DNA of 64,000 nt from Bromus sterilis (lineage: Eukaryota > Streptophyta > Magnoliopsida > Poales > Poaceae), in assembly GCA_950022295.1 (NCBI GenBank), contig OX465597.1, forward strand, positions 60,995,016 through 61,059,015, read 5' to 3'. Below, one piece after another: positions 1 through 11,649 of the stretch. The notes beneath the pieces are model-generated. The model searched no databases. It saw only the letters and a list, made by a program, of their open reading frames with translations, and was not told the DNA's origin. A program made the translations under genes and the position numbers. Position 1 is the first letter of the stretch, and the number at the start of each line of letters is the position of its first letter.

Positions 1-124
1 AGGTAACAGGAATTTTTGGTATTTTTGATAAGGGACACAAAAGTAAAAACTGAAAGGTAAACTAACAAGACTAAAAAGCAAAGGTAAAAGATAGTGTGCA
101 ACTCCCCTATCTTGTAGACTGGAG

Positions 125-142
125 TCCCCGGCAATGGCGCCA
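125..142 (-). promoter_or_regulatory. Primer-binding site of G1
   Basis: On the minus strand the sequence reads TGGCGCCATTGCCGGGGA just inside the LTR end. This is the PBS form usual for Athila-clade plant gypsy elements (tRNA-Asp type by family knowledge). Confidence 0.75.
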
Positions 143-152
143 GAAATTTGCT

Positions 153-1772
153 TGATACAGAGTGGCAACTCTCCTCGTTGGTTACCCCAAGTGGAAGCTG
201 AGATGCAGTGTAGCAGCAAGTTTCCCTTAGCAAAGATGCTAAGGTTGAGTATCGAACCAGTAGGACTGCAAGAGATACAAGTAGGTGTCACGGCGCTTGA
301 CGTGGACCTGCACACAGATACAAATAACTTTGCTCCCAACGAGTACAGAGGAGTTGTCAATTCCTCCGGCCTTGCTGTTTACAAAGGATCAACGCAAGAG
401 ATAAAAGTGGAACTGAAAGTAAAGACTGAAAGTAAACTAAGGGTGTAAACAATAACGAGAAGATGGACCGGGGTCCCGTGATTTTCACTAGTGATGTCTC
501 TCTCCCAAAAGACGATAAAAGTGCTAGCGAGGTAAACAAATCACAGCTGGGAAATTGACAGAATTATGAAGGCACCGCAATGCTAACTATGCTGCAAAGA
601 AAGGAAGGGCTCAAAAGCAATGGGCAGTACGCCAAGGTAAGTAGACCGAAATCCAACTGCATCTACTACGAATCATCCACATTGAGATATCTATCCAGAA
701 CATCTCGCTGGTATTAAGTTGAGAATCCCACCCAAAGTGTAAACTCAAAGCAACAGACAACTGCATTAAAAGAACTTTGCGTAAAGTAAAAAATCCTTGC
801 ACCCGCGGGTACAAGCACCGTTGTTTTATCCCTGGTGGAAACATCACATCCCCTAGTCTCATGTTTCTGTCACTCAAGCTAGACATCAGGGGGCTGAACC
901 CACAATCAAGCACAGCGCTCCCTCTTGGAGTTGCAAGCAAACTACTTGGCCAAAGCAAAATACTGCAACGGAGACCATGCAAGAATTTACTCAAGAACAA
1001 AATATAAAATAGAAGAACCAAATATATTACTCGTCACAATCTGAACATAGTCTCATAATCCATCAGATCCCAGCAAACTCAGCATAGCAACAGCAGAAAT
1101 TACAAAAGTGCCTCGATCATGTGAGGCAGCTCACGAGGTCTCGAAAGTGGAAGCACAAAGAGGGGAGAGGTACATCACATAGCTACTGGTCACGGACCCA
1201 TGGTCCAAGGGGGACTACTCATGGCACATCCGGGAGGCGTCCATGGCTATGGTAGTCTCCCGGAGGGGGTTCCTCCTCCCGGCAGGGTGCCGGGGCAGAT
1301 TTTCCAGGCAGCCCCGATCTTGAAACGGCGGCGGCGGTACAGAGTCGAGTTCGCGTAAAAGAGATCGATCTTAGGGGTTTCCACCCCGAGGGCTAAATAT
1401 AGGCGGAGGGGGGGTGTCGAGGGGACCCACCAGGCAGCCAGGAGGCCTCCTGGCGCGGCCTAGGGTGGGGCCGCGCCAGGGACCCTCCTGGTCTCCTGGT
1501 GGTGGCCCCCCTCCGCTAACTTTGTGATTCCAGAAGCTTCCGAGTCGCTGATTTTTTATCTGATTTTTCCGGATTTTTTGGAGCACTTTTAATGGCCGGA
1601 AAACCTGAAATAAAAAAACAGCAGAAAACAACAACTGGCAGCTAGGTGCACTGGGTTAATAGATTAGTCCAAATATGCTCAAAAGCGTATGAAAGTTCAA
1701 GCAAAACATGGCAAAGTCACACAAAACATGCATGGAGCAAGCAGAAATTATAGATATGTTTGGGGCGTATCA
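153..1772 (-). repeat. 5' LTR of G1 (1620 bp)
   Basis: It begins (minus strand) TGATACGCC and ends CA at 153. Its length is almost the same as the solo LTR F (1619 bp) and it is similar throughout to the LTRs of G2, G3 and G4. It contains the GC-rich block with GGCGCC/CCTGGCGCGGCC words typical of this LTR family. ORFs here are unsupported. Confidence 0.85.
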
Positions 1773-2326
1773 GCAATCCCTACTCCTCACATCATATCTA
1801 TCATTTGGCTTTCTCTCGCCTATGATTGTCCTCATTGATGTGAGCCTTTTACACCCTTTTTGTCTTCCTCCTCCACCATTTTTCTCTCTTTGCCATCCTA
1901 AGTGTCAACTTTCTTGCTTACGCTCATCCATTACATGAGTGCTCAAAATGTTGAAAAGGAGTGGATCATTTTGACTTGTACTTGGCTAGTGGTCTGGGAT
2001 GAGTCAAGATAAGATTCCAAAGAAGACCAAGTGTGAAACTTTAGTAGATTGAGTTCTCAACCCAAAAATACTTTTTCTCGTATATCCCTATCCCCTTTCT
2101 TGCACGCAAACACCATTTGAAGACATTCGAGTCATGGACAGCGAGAGCTCTTGCACCTTTATGTTCTTATGTTGCTTGTTTAAATGCTAAATATAGACTC
2201 TTGCCTGTTATGACTTGAATTGAATTACATGCATTGATTGCTTTACTTAAAAGTTCTTATATGGTTGTTAGCATGTCACCACAAAAATTATGCCTTTATC
2301 ATTTACCTACTCGAGGACGAGCAGGA

Positions 2327-2343
2327 ATTAAGCTTGGGGATGT
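2327..2343 (+). promoter_or_regulatory. Polypurine tract of G2
   Basis: AATTAAGCTTGGGGATGT lies directly before the LTR start TGATACG, at the place expected for second-strand priming. The same tract precedes G4's 3' LTR at 17343-17359. Confidence 0.7.
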
Positions 2344-4014
2344 TGATACGTCCAAAACGTATCTATAATTTCTGCTTGCTCCATGCCTCTTTTGTGTGAT
2401 ATTGCTATGATATTGATGAACTTCCATACACTTTTAATCATATTTGGACTAACCTATTAACTCAGTGCACCCCAGTGCTAGTTCCTGTTTTCTGTTGTTT
2501 TTCTATTTCAAGTTTCCCCCATATTAAAAGTTCTCCAAAAATTCGGGAAAAATCCAATAAAAATCAGCGATACGGAAGCTTCGAGAATCACCGATAGGGG
2601 GGGGGGCAGAGGGGACCCACCAGGGCCCCAGGCGCCCTCCCGGCGCGCCCTAGGGTGGGGCCGCGCCAGGGGGGCGCCTGGACCCCTGGTTGCCCCCGTT
2701 CGCCTATATATTCCTCATGACGTGAAACCCCCGTGACGGGAACCCTTTTTTCGCAGTCTCTCCTCTGTTCCGCCGCCGCCGCGCTTCCAAGATCGGGAGC
2801 ACCAGAAGACCTCTTCCCGGCACCCTGTCGGAGGGAGGAACCACCTCCGGGATCCTCTCCACCACCATGGATGCTTCTCGGATGAATCGTGAGTAGTCCA
2901 CCTTGGACCATGGATCTATGATCAGTAGCTATGTGATTTTCTCCTCCCCTCTTTGTTCTTCATGGATTAGACCTCGTGAGCTGCCCTACATGATCGAGGC
3001 ACATATGTAATCTTTCTGCTGTTGCTATGCTGAGTTTGCTGGGATCCGATGGATTATAAGATTATGTTCAGATTGTGTTTGAGTAATATATTTGATTCTC
3101 CTCTTTTATATTTATGTTCTAGAGTAATTCTTGTATGTTCTCCGTTGCTGTTTATTGCTTTGGTCAAGTAGTAGGTAGTGACTCCAAGAGGGAGCGTTAT
3201 GCATGATTGTGGGTTCATGCCCCCTGATGACTAGCTTGAGTGACAGAAACATGAGTCTAGGGGATGTGTTGTTGCCACAAGGGAGAAAACAACGGTGCTT
3301 GTACTTGCGGGTGCACGGATTGTTTACTTTACGCAAAGTTCTTTAATGCAGTAATACGTTGATTTGAGTTTACACTTTGGGTGGGATTCGCAACCTAATA
3401 CCAGCGAGATGTTCTGGATAGATATCTCAAGGTGGATGATTAGTAGGTAGATGCAGATGGATTTCGGTCTACTTGATTTGGCGTACCGCCCAAGCTTTTG
3501 AACCTCTTCCTTTCTTTGTAGCATAGTTAGCATTGGTTTGCGCACATAATCCTGTCAATTGCCCAGCTGTAATTTGTTTACCTCGCATGGCTATTTTATC
3601 GTCTTTTGGGAGAGAGACATCACTAGTGAACATCGTAGGACCCCGGTCCATATTTCTAATACTGTTTGCACCCGCTATCAATTTACTGCTTTATTTACTT
3701 TTCCGTTGCTATCACTATCATTATTATCCCGTGCGCTTTTCTCCTTTGTAAACAACAAGGCTAGAGGAATTGACAACTCCTCTGTACTCGTTGGGAGCAA
3801 AGCTATCTGTTGTGTGTGCAGGTCCAGGAGAAGCAAGTGATTATCTTCAAACGGCGCATCACTTGCCGAACCACCTACTTATCGTTGTTGGAGTCCTATT
3901 GGTTCGACACTCAACCTTAGCATTTTCGCTAAGGGAAATTTGTCGCTATGCTACATCTCACCTTCCACTTTGGGTAAACCAACGAGGGGAGAGAAGTAAA
4001 CTCTCGTAACATCA
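2344..4014 (+). repeat. 3' LTR of G2 (about 1671 bp)
   Basis: It starts TGATACGTCC and ends in TCA at 4014. The body matches the LTRs at 14122 and 17360 in order: GC-rich block, 'cttccaagatcggga' segment, 'gactccaagaggga' segment, 'aacaacaaggc' segment. The last ~20 bp diverge from the sister copies, so the right edge may be off by a few bases. Confidence 0.75.
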
Positions 4015-4284
4015 GACCCCCTCCGACTGTCCTTCGGTGATCCGGAAGCTTCCGTCACGCTGATTCTATATATATTTTTCTTGGAATTTTTTGGGCACTG
4101 TAAATATGGGTAAAAACCTGCAATTCACAGACATCATCAGAAAGAAACTGGCACTGGGTGCACTGAGTTAGTAGGTTAGTCCAAATATGTGTAAAAAGGT
4201 ATGAAAATGTAGCAAAACACATAGCAATGTCACCCAAAAGAGCATGGAACAAGCATAAATTATAGATACGTTTGGGACGTATCA
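4015..4284 (-). repeat. 3' LTR fragment of G3
   Basis: The minus strand from 4284 reads TGATACGTCCCAAACGTATC and matches the first ~270 bp of the right LTR of G3 (38508-38743 plus the bases before the CACTA insert). It stops abruptly at the G2 boundary near 4014. Confidence 0.7.
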
Positions 4285-5190
4285 GGGTGCCGAGGGCGTC
4301 CCAAGCTTAAGCTCTTGGCACTCCTGAATCTTCTTTTATCATTTTCCTTTGCACACTTGAAAACTCCCTTTATATGAAACTCATCATAAACTGATTAGAG
4401 CAGTTAGTGCCATTAATAAATTAATTCTACTGAGCTTTTGTTGGAAACAAAGATTTTAAATAGTGGCTACTGTTTCTCAAGAGTGCCAAAAGGTTTTTGC
4501 AAGAAAACTCATGCGTAAGAATTTCAAAACTCAAGAAGCGCAAAACAGGGTAGAATCTGGGAAAAACATAACAACACGTAGTAGTTAATTTTTTTGGGGC
4601 ACTTCTGTAGCTCAAATAAAAAAACTCAGAACTTGTGGAAGTTTCACAATTGTATATAGCATACTGTCAAAACAATTCAGATCACAAAGATGACTTGGTG
4701 ATTTTATACGATTTTTTCTGTCGAGTAGACAGAATATGTTTTCTGGACAACATGTCACAACTTTTGATTCACTTCTCACCAGAGGCTAAAACTTGGCACA
4801 AAGCTTGAAAATAAAGATACAGTGATGTTGCTACAGTAATAACAAAGCATCAATATCACTAAAATTGAAAGTAAAAACATTTTGGGTTGCCTCCCAATAA
4901 GCGCTTTCTTTTATGCCTTTATCTAGGCATGAAGCAACGAGATCAAGTTGTATCGATTAAACCATCATCAAGAACATAAAAAATTCTTCAATAACACAAC
5001 TAGTCCTCTTAAAAGGGCTCTCAAAAAAAGACTTAGTAATAAAAATTCTGGGGAAAAAAGCAAAGGTAGTGAGATCACTGGAAGGTTCATTTCTAATTCT
5101 ATTCAAGAGGGGTACTTCCTCCCTGGTCTTCATAGTTTCATTCCCCTTGGCGGTTGGTGTATTCATTATAGGTTGAGGGACCTTAGGCAG
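4285..5190 (-). other. Internal region of G3, downstream part
   Basis: This is mostly non-coding, AT-rich sequence. It contains words such as 'cctcccaataagcgctttc' (about 4889) that I associate with the 3' internal regions of Triticeae Athila-type elements. On the minus strand an open frame of about 75 codons (5190-4957) enters from the H insertion point and could be the tail of the gag-like ORF at 34944-35492. Two in-frame stops lie between the two pieces, so this link is tentative. Confidence 0.5.
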
Positions 5191-6200
5191 TGTCGTCAAT
5201 ATGTAACGAACGATGCCATGGGGATGGCTAAAGAGGGGGACAGACCGATGTTACTGTTGATGGTGCCGGAATCGAGAGTGGGGACAAGCACAGTGAGACA
5301 CCGTGATGTACCCAGGTTCAGGGATCTCCGTAGAGATAACACCCCTACTCCTGCCGAGCTAATTGTAAGAAATAACTCAGGCTACAATGAATGCTCCGTG
5401 AGCTGTATGAGAGGAAGGGGAGAGGGCTCTAAGGACAAAGCTCTCCTTGCTTTCTCTGGTGGGTGAAGTGAAGTAAATGCGATCGTCCCCTCACAATGGA
5501 GGGATCCCTGGGGCTCTTATAGGCTGAGCCCAGGGTAGTACAATAACTTCTTGTTGGTTCAGGGCCCAGCTGCAAGACTCTGGAGAGCTGTTGGGTCCTT
5601 CCAACTGCGCCCTTTACGGGTGCCAGACGGCAAATAGATGTAGCCCTACTTTTCTTGGAATCTTGTAGTATAGGCCTGGAGAGCTCTATGTCTAGCCTTG
5701 CGGCTGCCTTAGTGCCTTGTCGCCTCCGCCGCCCTGTCAGCTGATGTGTCGAGGGAACATCATGCGTCTGACAGGATGACATGGTACTGCTTCTGTCTGC
5801 CACGCGGATCTCTCGGGATTACTTATTGATGACCTCGAGCCAGGGGCGCCCATTCGGCCCAAGTTCAACTCTCGTGGGTTGGCTCAGATAGTCATCTACA
5901 GGGGCCGAATGAACTTAGGTGAGGCCGATTGCTCTCTCCCAGAGCAATCGGCTTCCGACCTAATCATCTCGGCCTTATGGAGATCGATCTTGTGCTTCTT
6001 GGTCTTCTCTAGATCGGCGAACCTCAGACCAGAGATCTTCAGGTCGTCCTTGATCAGACCGGCTTTCTTCAGAATGGAGGTCTTCAGGTCGGACCAGATC
6101 AGCTCGGCCTTGCTTAGATCGGTGGTCATTAGATCGATGATCTTCGTCTTGAAAGGTTGTTTCGCCTGGGTGACCCTACCCGGGGGTCATTCCCGCGATA
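5191..6200 (-). repeat. 3' LTR of H (1010 bp)
   Basis: It is a direct repeat of 33889-34903. The outer end reads tgtcgtcaatatg and the inner end gcgata (CACGACA in the other copy). It contains a run of imperfect 'agatcgg...cttcaggtcgg' units at about 6010-6140 and a perfect hairpin at 5924-5952. Confidence 0.8.
5924..5952. repeat. Perfect 12-bp hairpin in H LTR
   Basis: GCCGATTGCTCT is followed by a 5-base spacer (CTCCC) and its exact reverse complement AGAGCAATCGGC. The same hairpin, base for base, is at 34629-34657 in the other LTR. Confidence 0.85.
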
Positions 6201-6215
6201 GTAGCCCCTGAAGCT
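6201..6215 (-). promoter_or_regulatory. Probable polypurine tract of H
   Basis: On the minus strand AGCTTCAGGGGCTAC lies directly before the 3' LTR. This matches the form common in TAT-lineage elements (a G-run ending in GCTAC). Confidence 0.5.
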
Positions 6216-7051
6216 GCAGAGGTCCCGCAAAGAGAAATGATAGCGGGGCCTGCATAGGTTTCTCCCATACTTGTCTTGAATCTTACTGCTTTTCTTCACC
6301 ACTTGCTCTTTTTCTAATCGAATTCTCTCAGTTGGCCGATTGCTCCTCAATCTGCTGATTGCCCTAGTTCAACTCAAAAGCTTCTTAGTCGTCCGATTGC
6401 ACCTCAATTAATCGACTGCCTTTGAGTGATTTGCCGATTGCTTCTTCAGTTCGGTCGATCTGTTGCAACGGTTGTTTTGAATGGAATGTTGACCATCCCA
6501 CGTCTCTCAGGATTCGTCGCGCGATGCGGTTATGGGGAAACGGGCCATAGTTGATTAGACATAACAGCGGCCTCGGGCCACGCGTGCATGTCACGTCCCC
6601 TCCACCGGATCCTCTGTGCCACAGGTTGGTGTTGCCTTGGAGATTCACGCGGCCACACGATCCACAGGGATGCAGAGCCCGATCCCATTCACCCCTCCAG
6701 CCCAATAAATAGACCAAGGGGTGGGGATTTGGATTACCCCGCTCCCATTGCTGCTTCTTCTTCCTCGCTCCCCTTTGCCTCTCTTGTTCCTGCCGCCGTT
6801 GTGACAGATACCTCGCCGCTGCCGCTGCTGCTTTTGTAAGCTTGGATCTGTTGATTCCACCACTTCCCCTCCTATTCTTCTCACCACCACTGTCGTTGCC
6901 GCTTCTCACCGCCGTCGTCGCCGCCATTGGTGCTCCAGGTTCTCGACAGCCACAGCCTCCGGCCGATACTTCTTCCGACGCCTCAATGGAGGACCAAAAT
7001 TTACCCTCCTGCGCCATGCGCGGTGCCTAGAAAGTTTCTGTCGTCAACGAG
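6216..7051 (+). promoter_or_regulatory. Putative promoter and 5' UTR region of the antisense gene in H
   Basis: There is no supported ORF here. The stretch has several CCGATTGC words (6336, 6393, 6434), a GC-rich block and a TATA-like CCAATAAATAG at about 6702-6712. A pyrimidine-rich leader then leads to the ATG at 7052. The promoter role is inferred from position and composition only. Confidence 0.35.
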
Positions 7052-10000
7052 ATGGAGATACTCCAGCTCCGCCGCGCCCGCAAGATCTCGCGGAACATCG
7101 AGTTCCGCGTTCCCGGACCGGAGATCGTGCCACAGCCGCGGGCCGGCGAGCGCATCGTCTTCACCGTGCACTTCGAGCGCGGATTCGGACTCCCGGTGAG
7201 CCACTTCTTCCGTGAGTTTCTAGACTTCTTCTGACTGCAGCCGCATCACATCGGCGCCAATGCCATGATGTTTCTCTCTGAATTTGTCACATTGTGTGAA
7301 GGATACCTCGGCGTGTGGCCAAGCATTGGATTTTGGAGAAGATTTTTCCACTTGAGATATTTTATGGTTGGAAATGGAGTCTGGGTCCAGGATCCAAAGG
7401 GTGAGCTAGGACAACTTGTGGAGGTGAAAGTGATGACCGAATGCGACGACGCCATCATATACACAAACATATCTTCCTATCCGAATCCCCAGCCGCCACA
7501 GCCGATTAAGGAGTGGAAGACCAACTTCTTCTATGTTCGGACGCCAGATGGCCAAGCCGCCTGCTCAATTTGCCAGAATTTTCCCTGCCGCTGCCGACTC
7601 GCAAACACCAGTGGAGCAAAAAGCCCGGCCATGGTGACACCGATATGGACGCACATGTTGCTCGTGTCGCTGAGCTGGTGAAAGAAGGACTGCGCACCAA
7701 CGATCTGGTTGGGGCATGGATATGCCTCTGAGTGCTCCCTTTGTAGCGTCGATACCATAGATCTACGACGCGGGCAGTCGCATGGACCGGACCAGGATCA
7801 CAACCTAGATCCTGACTAAGGAGGAGCTGAGCCATCGAGTGCGCCTGCTAACTGATGCCCCCATCACCAATCCATGGAAGTTTGGGTTGAAGACGTACAA
7901 TCGGCAGCGTACCCCTCCCACGGTATTGCTTGATCTCTGTTCTTCTTTTTTACTTGACTTTGTTTTCTCTGCTGATTCTGATTGGCTGCTTTCGCAACAC
8001 TTTATTGGTTCCAACGTGATGCACGATGGACATGCTCTCTCTGTCTACCATCCGGACCGCACTGAAGAGGACGCTGAGGATCCAGAGCTCGTGGTGGAAT
8101 TGGACCCCGAGACCGAGGCCCGTAATGCCACACTCTGAAACGGCCACAACCAGCCAGATATGTCTGATTCCTTTATCAAACGCTTCATGGCAGAATGGAG
8201 TGACAGTGATGCTGATGACCTCTCTCTTGGTGAATTCGGCGCAGAGTCTCATCCGACTGCGTAGACATTGGCTGAAGGGAAACGTACCCAAGTGGACAAT
8301 GCTCCTGGCCCGTCGACCAAGATCACCAAGAAGAAAGCTTCTAAGGGTTCGAGGAGCCAAGATCCGCAGCCGACTGCGCCTAGGCCGATTGGACCTGTAC
8401 TGACTGAAGCGCCTTTGTACATCATGCCTCTGCTCTATTCCATGGCTAACTTTGCCGCCAACCTGCTCCGAGCTGAAGGGTAAATTATCTATACTTATTC
8501 TTGCTTCAATCATCTTGTCCGATTGCAGCTTTGATGGGTGTTTCTCTGGACTGCAGGGCTGCTCATGATGCCAGCACTGCGGTGGCTGCTACTCCTCGAT
8601 TGTGCGCCCGGTTGCATCAGCCACTTCCTCTAAGCTCAATCCTTCGCGGAAACGAGCCGCCGATGTTGTTACCAACAAGGCCGAGTGTGTCAAAAGACAG
8701 AGGGCGGCTGCTGCGAGGCAAGCCAAGAAGAATGCTCCCCCTTCGAGCTCCGCGGCCACCGCTAGTCCGACTGCTGGCTCGCAGTCGGCCGTTCCAGCTG
8801 CGACCGCCACTGCTGCCGACCCCATCGTGATCGATCAGTCCAGAATCATGCATTCTGATGTGCCAGTCGTCGACTTGACCGATCCAAGTGCTGATCCACC
8901 CAGGGCCTCTCCGGCCCGGGCAACTCCTGACCAAGATATGCATCCTGCGGGAAGATCTGAGGAAGCTGCCGCTGCCACCACCGATCTGACTGCTGCTACT
9001 CCTGTGGGCCCGCAGGCCACCCCTCCGATTGCTCCCACGGTCACCGGTCAGGTTAGTACTACTTCCCCTCATCCATCCAGCGCCGTCGTGCCCAAACCGA
9101 CTGCTCTGGTCCGCAAAAACTCACGGGTCGAGCAATTTTTCCTTGCATATATTGGGAGTCCCAACGCCCCGCCGGTCTCCGACTCCGAACCCGCTCCACC
9201 AGCTGGATCTCTGGATCAGGTTCCTGCTCTGACTCAGAGTCGTTTGACTGTCCTTGCCAACCGTATCAAGAATATTTTCACCAGGGCTCTCTCCGACGTC
9301 CTTGATTCCGAGCACTCCACCGTGGTGAGTTATCTATCTTGTGGGGCGCGCCAGCGCACCCACTGGGTGTAGTCCCCGAGATTCGGGCCGATTGCATGCA
9401 ATCGGCTCGAATCTTTACTTGTTTTTTCTTTGCCTTGCTATACTAAACTGCTCCACTTTTCAGGCCGTTTGCCAGAGACGACAGTGCATCTTCGAGGAGT
9501 TGATGTCCGCTTATTCAGCGGACCAGAAGACCCTTAATGCTCCGAAAAATAAATCTGATGCCCAGGTTTCCCAGATCAAGGAGCTGACAAGTAAAACTCC
9601 TCCTACTTCTTTTAATCCGATTGCTCTGCTTGCTTGCTTTCGATTGTTGCCATTCTCTTGATTCTGACTTCATTGTGTTCAGTCCTTAGCCGCTACGGCA
9701 CATCTGCCCAAGATGGAGGAAGCCCAGAAGAGGGTGGCCAAGCTAGAAAATCAGCTCGGTGAAAAGGCTACCTAGCTCGGCGATGCTAAAAAAGAACGGG
9801 ACCGACTATTTGCTATCGAGATGGAGATCCAGGAGAAAATAAAGAAATTGACCAAGGATCTCTCGAGCCAATCCATTGCCCATGCCAGTGATCTGCAGAA
9901 GTTATTGAATGCCCAAAATGAAATGGAGGGCTCACTGCAGAAGGAAAGGGATGCCGCAGTGAAGCGAGCCGAGGAGCTAACTGAGAACTATCAGAGGGAA

Positions 10001-10965
10001 CTGCATTCTGCAAAGGGGCAGGCCGAGCTGGCGCTTGCCAGTTTACAGAAGGTTGATGCTACTCTTGCTGGTAAGTTCTGTCCTTTTGCTAACCTCTTGC
10101 CTTTCGACCTGACCTTTTTGCATTCCGATCTAATCCTCTTTGATTGCTCTACTCGTGCCAGGTGCCTGGCCCAACTCCCAAACCGTTGCTGCTCAAGAAG
10201 TAGCTGAAAGTAGGCAAGCTCGAGGCGTGGAGGTTGCTGATGCTGCTGTGTCTTGGGGCCTAGAGGATCTGGTTGCAGCTCTTGACGCCCGATCGATTGC
10301 CTCTGGTGAAGGGTGCTCTCTTTTCTTTCAAGACTTGCGTGCAAAAGCTTAACGATATGCTCTGGCCGAAAAGAAGGACGCCGATTGCTAGTGAGACCAC
10401 TGAGGAGGTGGCTCGCAACCTCAAGGTTGCGCCCCAACAACTTATGATTCTGCTCGATTCCGCTGTCCGAGCTAGGATACAGGCCTCCTTCTCTATTGTG
10501 ATAAGCTGGTACCCCAACTTGGATATGAACTTGCTAGGTGCCGGATCAGAAGAAAGTGTTGGCGCAGTCTGGATGCGAATATGTCGGCAGGCTGAGGAGC
10601 TAGGTACCATCATCAACCCACTGGAGTATACTCCGTATCACGAGGATGATGGTACACCAATTCCAGCACCTCCGCTGTCCGAGCTGCGTTACAGTAGTGA
10701 TGAAGATGACACTCAAGCTCCCCCTACTCGTCGATGTGCCTCTACGTCCAACTCTGAGCAATACACCCGCACTTCTGAAGGTGAAGGTTCGTCCAGCGAG
10801 TAGTCGGAGAGTCCTGCACAGGATTCCCCGATTGCTCCGCAGCCCGAAGCCACCGCTACTTCTTCTTCGGAGGGTGATGCGTCCGATGCTCCGATTTCCC
10901 CTCCACCAGAAGCGAGTGCTCCGCCCTCTGGTGAAGAGGCTGCTGCTGATGCTCCGGCTGCTTGA
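7052..10965 (+). pseudogene. Antisense accessory gene of TAT element, 'putative gypsy type transposon' class (broken, multi-exon)
   Basis: The N-terminal part (7052-about 7550) carries a pattern I recognise from the plant 'putative gypsy type transposon' family (Pfam Transposase_28): ERIVFTVHFERGFGLPVSHF, then a phenylalanine-rich segment, then LCEGYLGVWP and FFYVR. The function of this family is unknown. Downstream come a basic/Ala-Pro-rich region, a coiled-coil-like Glu/Lys/Ala-rich region (about 9690-10070) and an acidic Ser-rich tail. Plausible plus-strand introns are 8480-8556, 9325-9463, 9591-9682 and 10071-10161, all GT...AG. It is broken by TGA at 7232 inside the conserved domain, a frameshift near 7550, and stops at 7729, 8136, 8262 and 10801. 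It is antisense to H, between integrase and the 3' LTR, as reported for accessory ORFs of Grande-like TAT elements. Confidence 0.7.
9387..9406. repeat. 20-bp perfect palindrome
   Basis: GCCGATTGCATGCAATCGGC is its own reverse complement. It lies in the predicted intron 9325-9463 of the antisense gene and is built from two copies of the CCGATTGC word. Confidence 0.9.
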
Positions 10966-11649
10966 TTAGTGACGTTACTGGTTCCTGTTTATCTTTTTAG
11001 CACTCTGGTCAAAACTGTAAGTGCACCCACTGGGGGTGACTTTTTATGTAATAATTAACATTCGGCCAATCGGCCAGGTTTGCTTGTGAACATGTGTTTT
11101 ATGTGTATGGATGCCCTCTTGCCTTCACATTTTCGAGCTGATTGCCTTTTTCTTTGCCTTTTTTCTTCCGTAGTCAAATATTCTTGCCAACCATACTGCC
11201 GACCTACGGTTGGATCAGAGAATAGACCTCGAAGGAATCAGAAAAATACTTCTAGAATTTTGAGAGCTCCTGACGCAAAGGCAAGGATATGCGAATGGGC
11301 CGTTTGCTACCTGTCGACCGGCCTGGTGGCAGGTGGATGCGTCTGCCATCGGACAGTCCCAACTTAAGTATACCTCAGAATGAAACTTTCTGATTGGTAG
11401 TTCTGACCGGCCACACTCCCCCGACATTGCAACCGACCTGCGGTCTGCATTCGGTTCGAGATGGTATACGATCAAAACCCACCTCTCATTTAATTTTTCC
11501 AAGGTACGCTTGTCTGGGGTAACCGATCAGTTCCCGGGTCCTCTTTTGCCGACCTTAGGACTGAAAATGAATGCGAAAAGCAAAGTGCTCTTGTATTTGG
11601 TACCGACCGAATGCAGTCTCATGGACGCACGGTGATTTCATTGATATCA
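10966..11649. other. H internal spacer between the antisense gene and pol
   Basis: No coding sequence is supported. It probably holds the 3' UTR of the antisense gene (TTATGTAATAATTAAC near 11045) and the 3' non-coding part downstream of the minus-strand integrase. The ORFs in it have no recognisable motif. Confidence 0.4.

Larger units (their letters stand above)
1..1772 (-). mobile_element. Athila/Sabrina-type gypsy retrotransposon G1, 5' end (runs off window)
   Basis: Reading the minus strand, a full LTR (1772 down to 153) starts TGATACGCC and is followed by a PBS and about 120 bp of internal leader, then the window ends. The leader closely matches the leader of a sister element at 15401-15470. 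The element interrupts the internal region of G2: the sequence resuming at 1773 (gcaatccctactcctcac) also occurs uninterrupted at 16793 inside G4. The left TSD is outside the window. No coding sequence is visible. Lineage is inferred from the PBS and LTR style. Confidence 0.8.
1773..4014 (+). mobile_element. Athila/Sabrina-type gypsy retrotransposon G2, 3' part
   Basis: Positions 1773-2343 are the 3' end of an internal region, collinear with 16793-17359 of G4 and ending in a polypurine tract. They are followed by a full-length LTR. The 5' part lies left of the G1 insertion, outside the window. On the right it abuts a truncated minus-strand LTR piece (4015-4284), so G2 appears to have inserted into the 3' LTR of G3. 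No coding sequence is seen. Confidence 0.75.

Noticed and set aside
4948..5466. 172-codon plus-strand ORF
   Set aside because: It crosses the G3/H junction at 5190/5191, so it is a chance fusion of two elements with no protein motif.
5191..6200. H LTRs read as inverted-repeat ends of a DNA transposon (TGTCG...CGACA)
   Set aside because: The two 1-kb copies are direct repeats, with a PBS, a PPT and integrase between them, so they are LTRs.
8617..9072. 151-codon minus-strand ORF in H
   Set aside because: It is the antisense shadow of the Ala/Pro-rich exon of the accessory gene.
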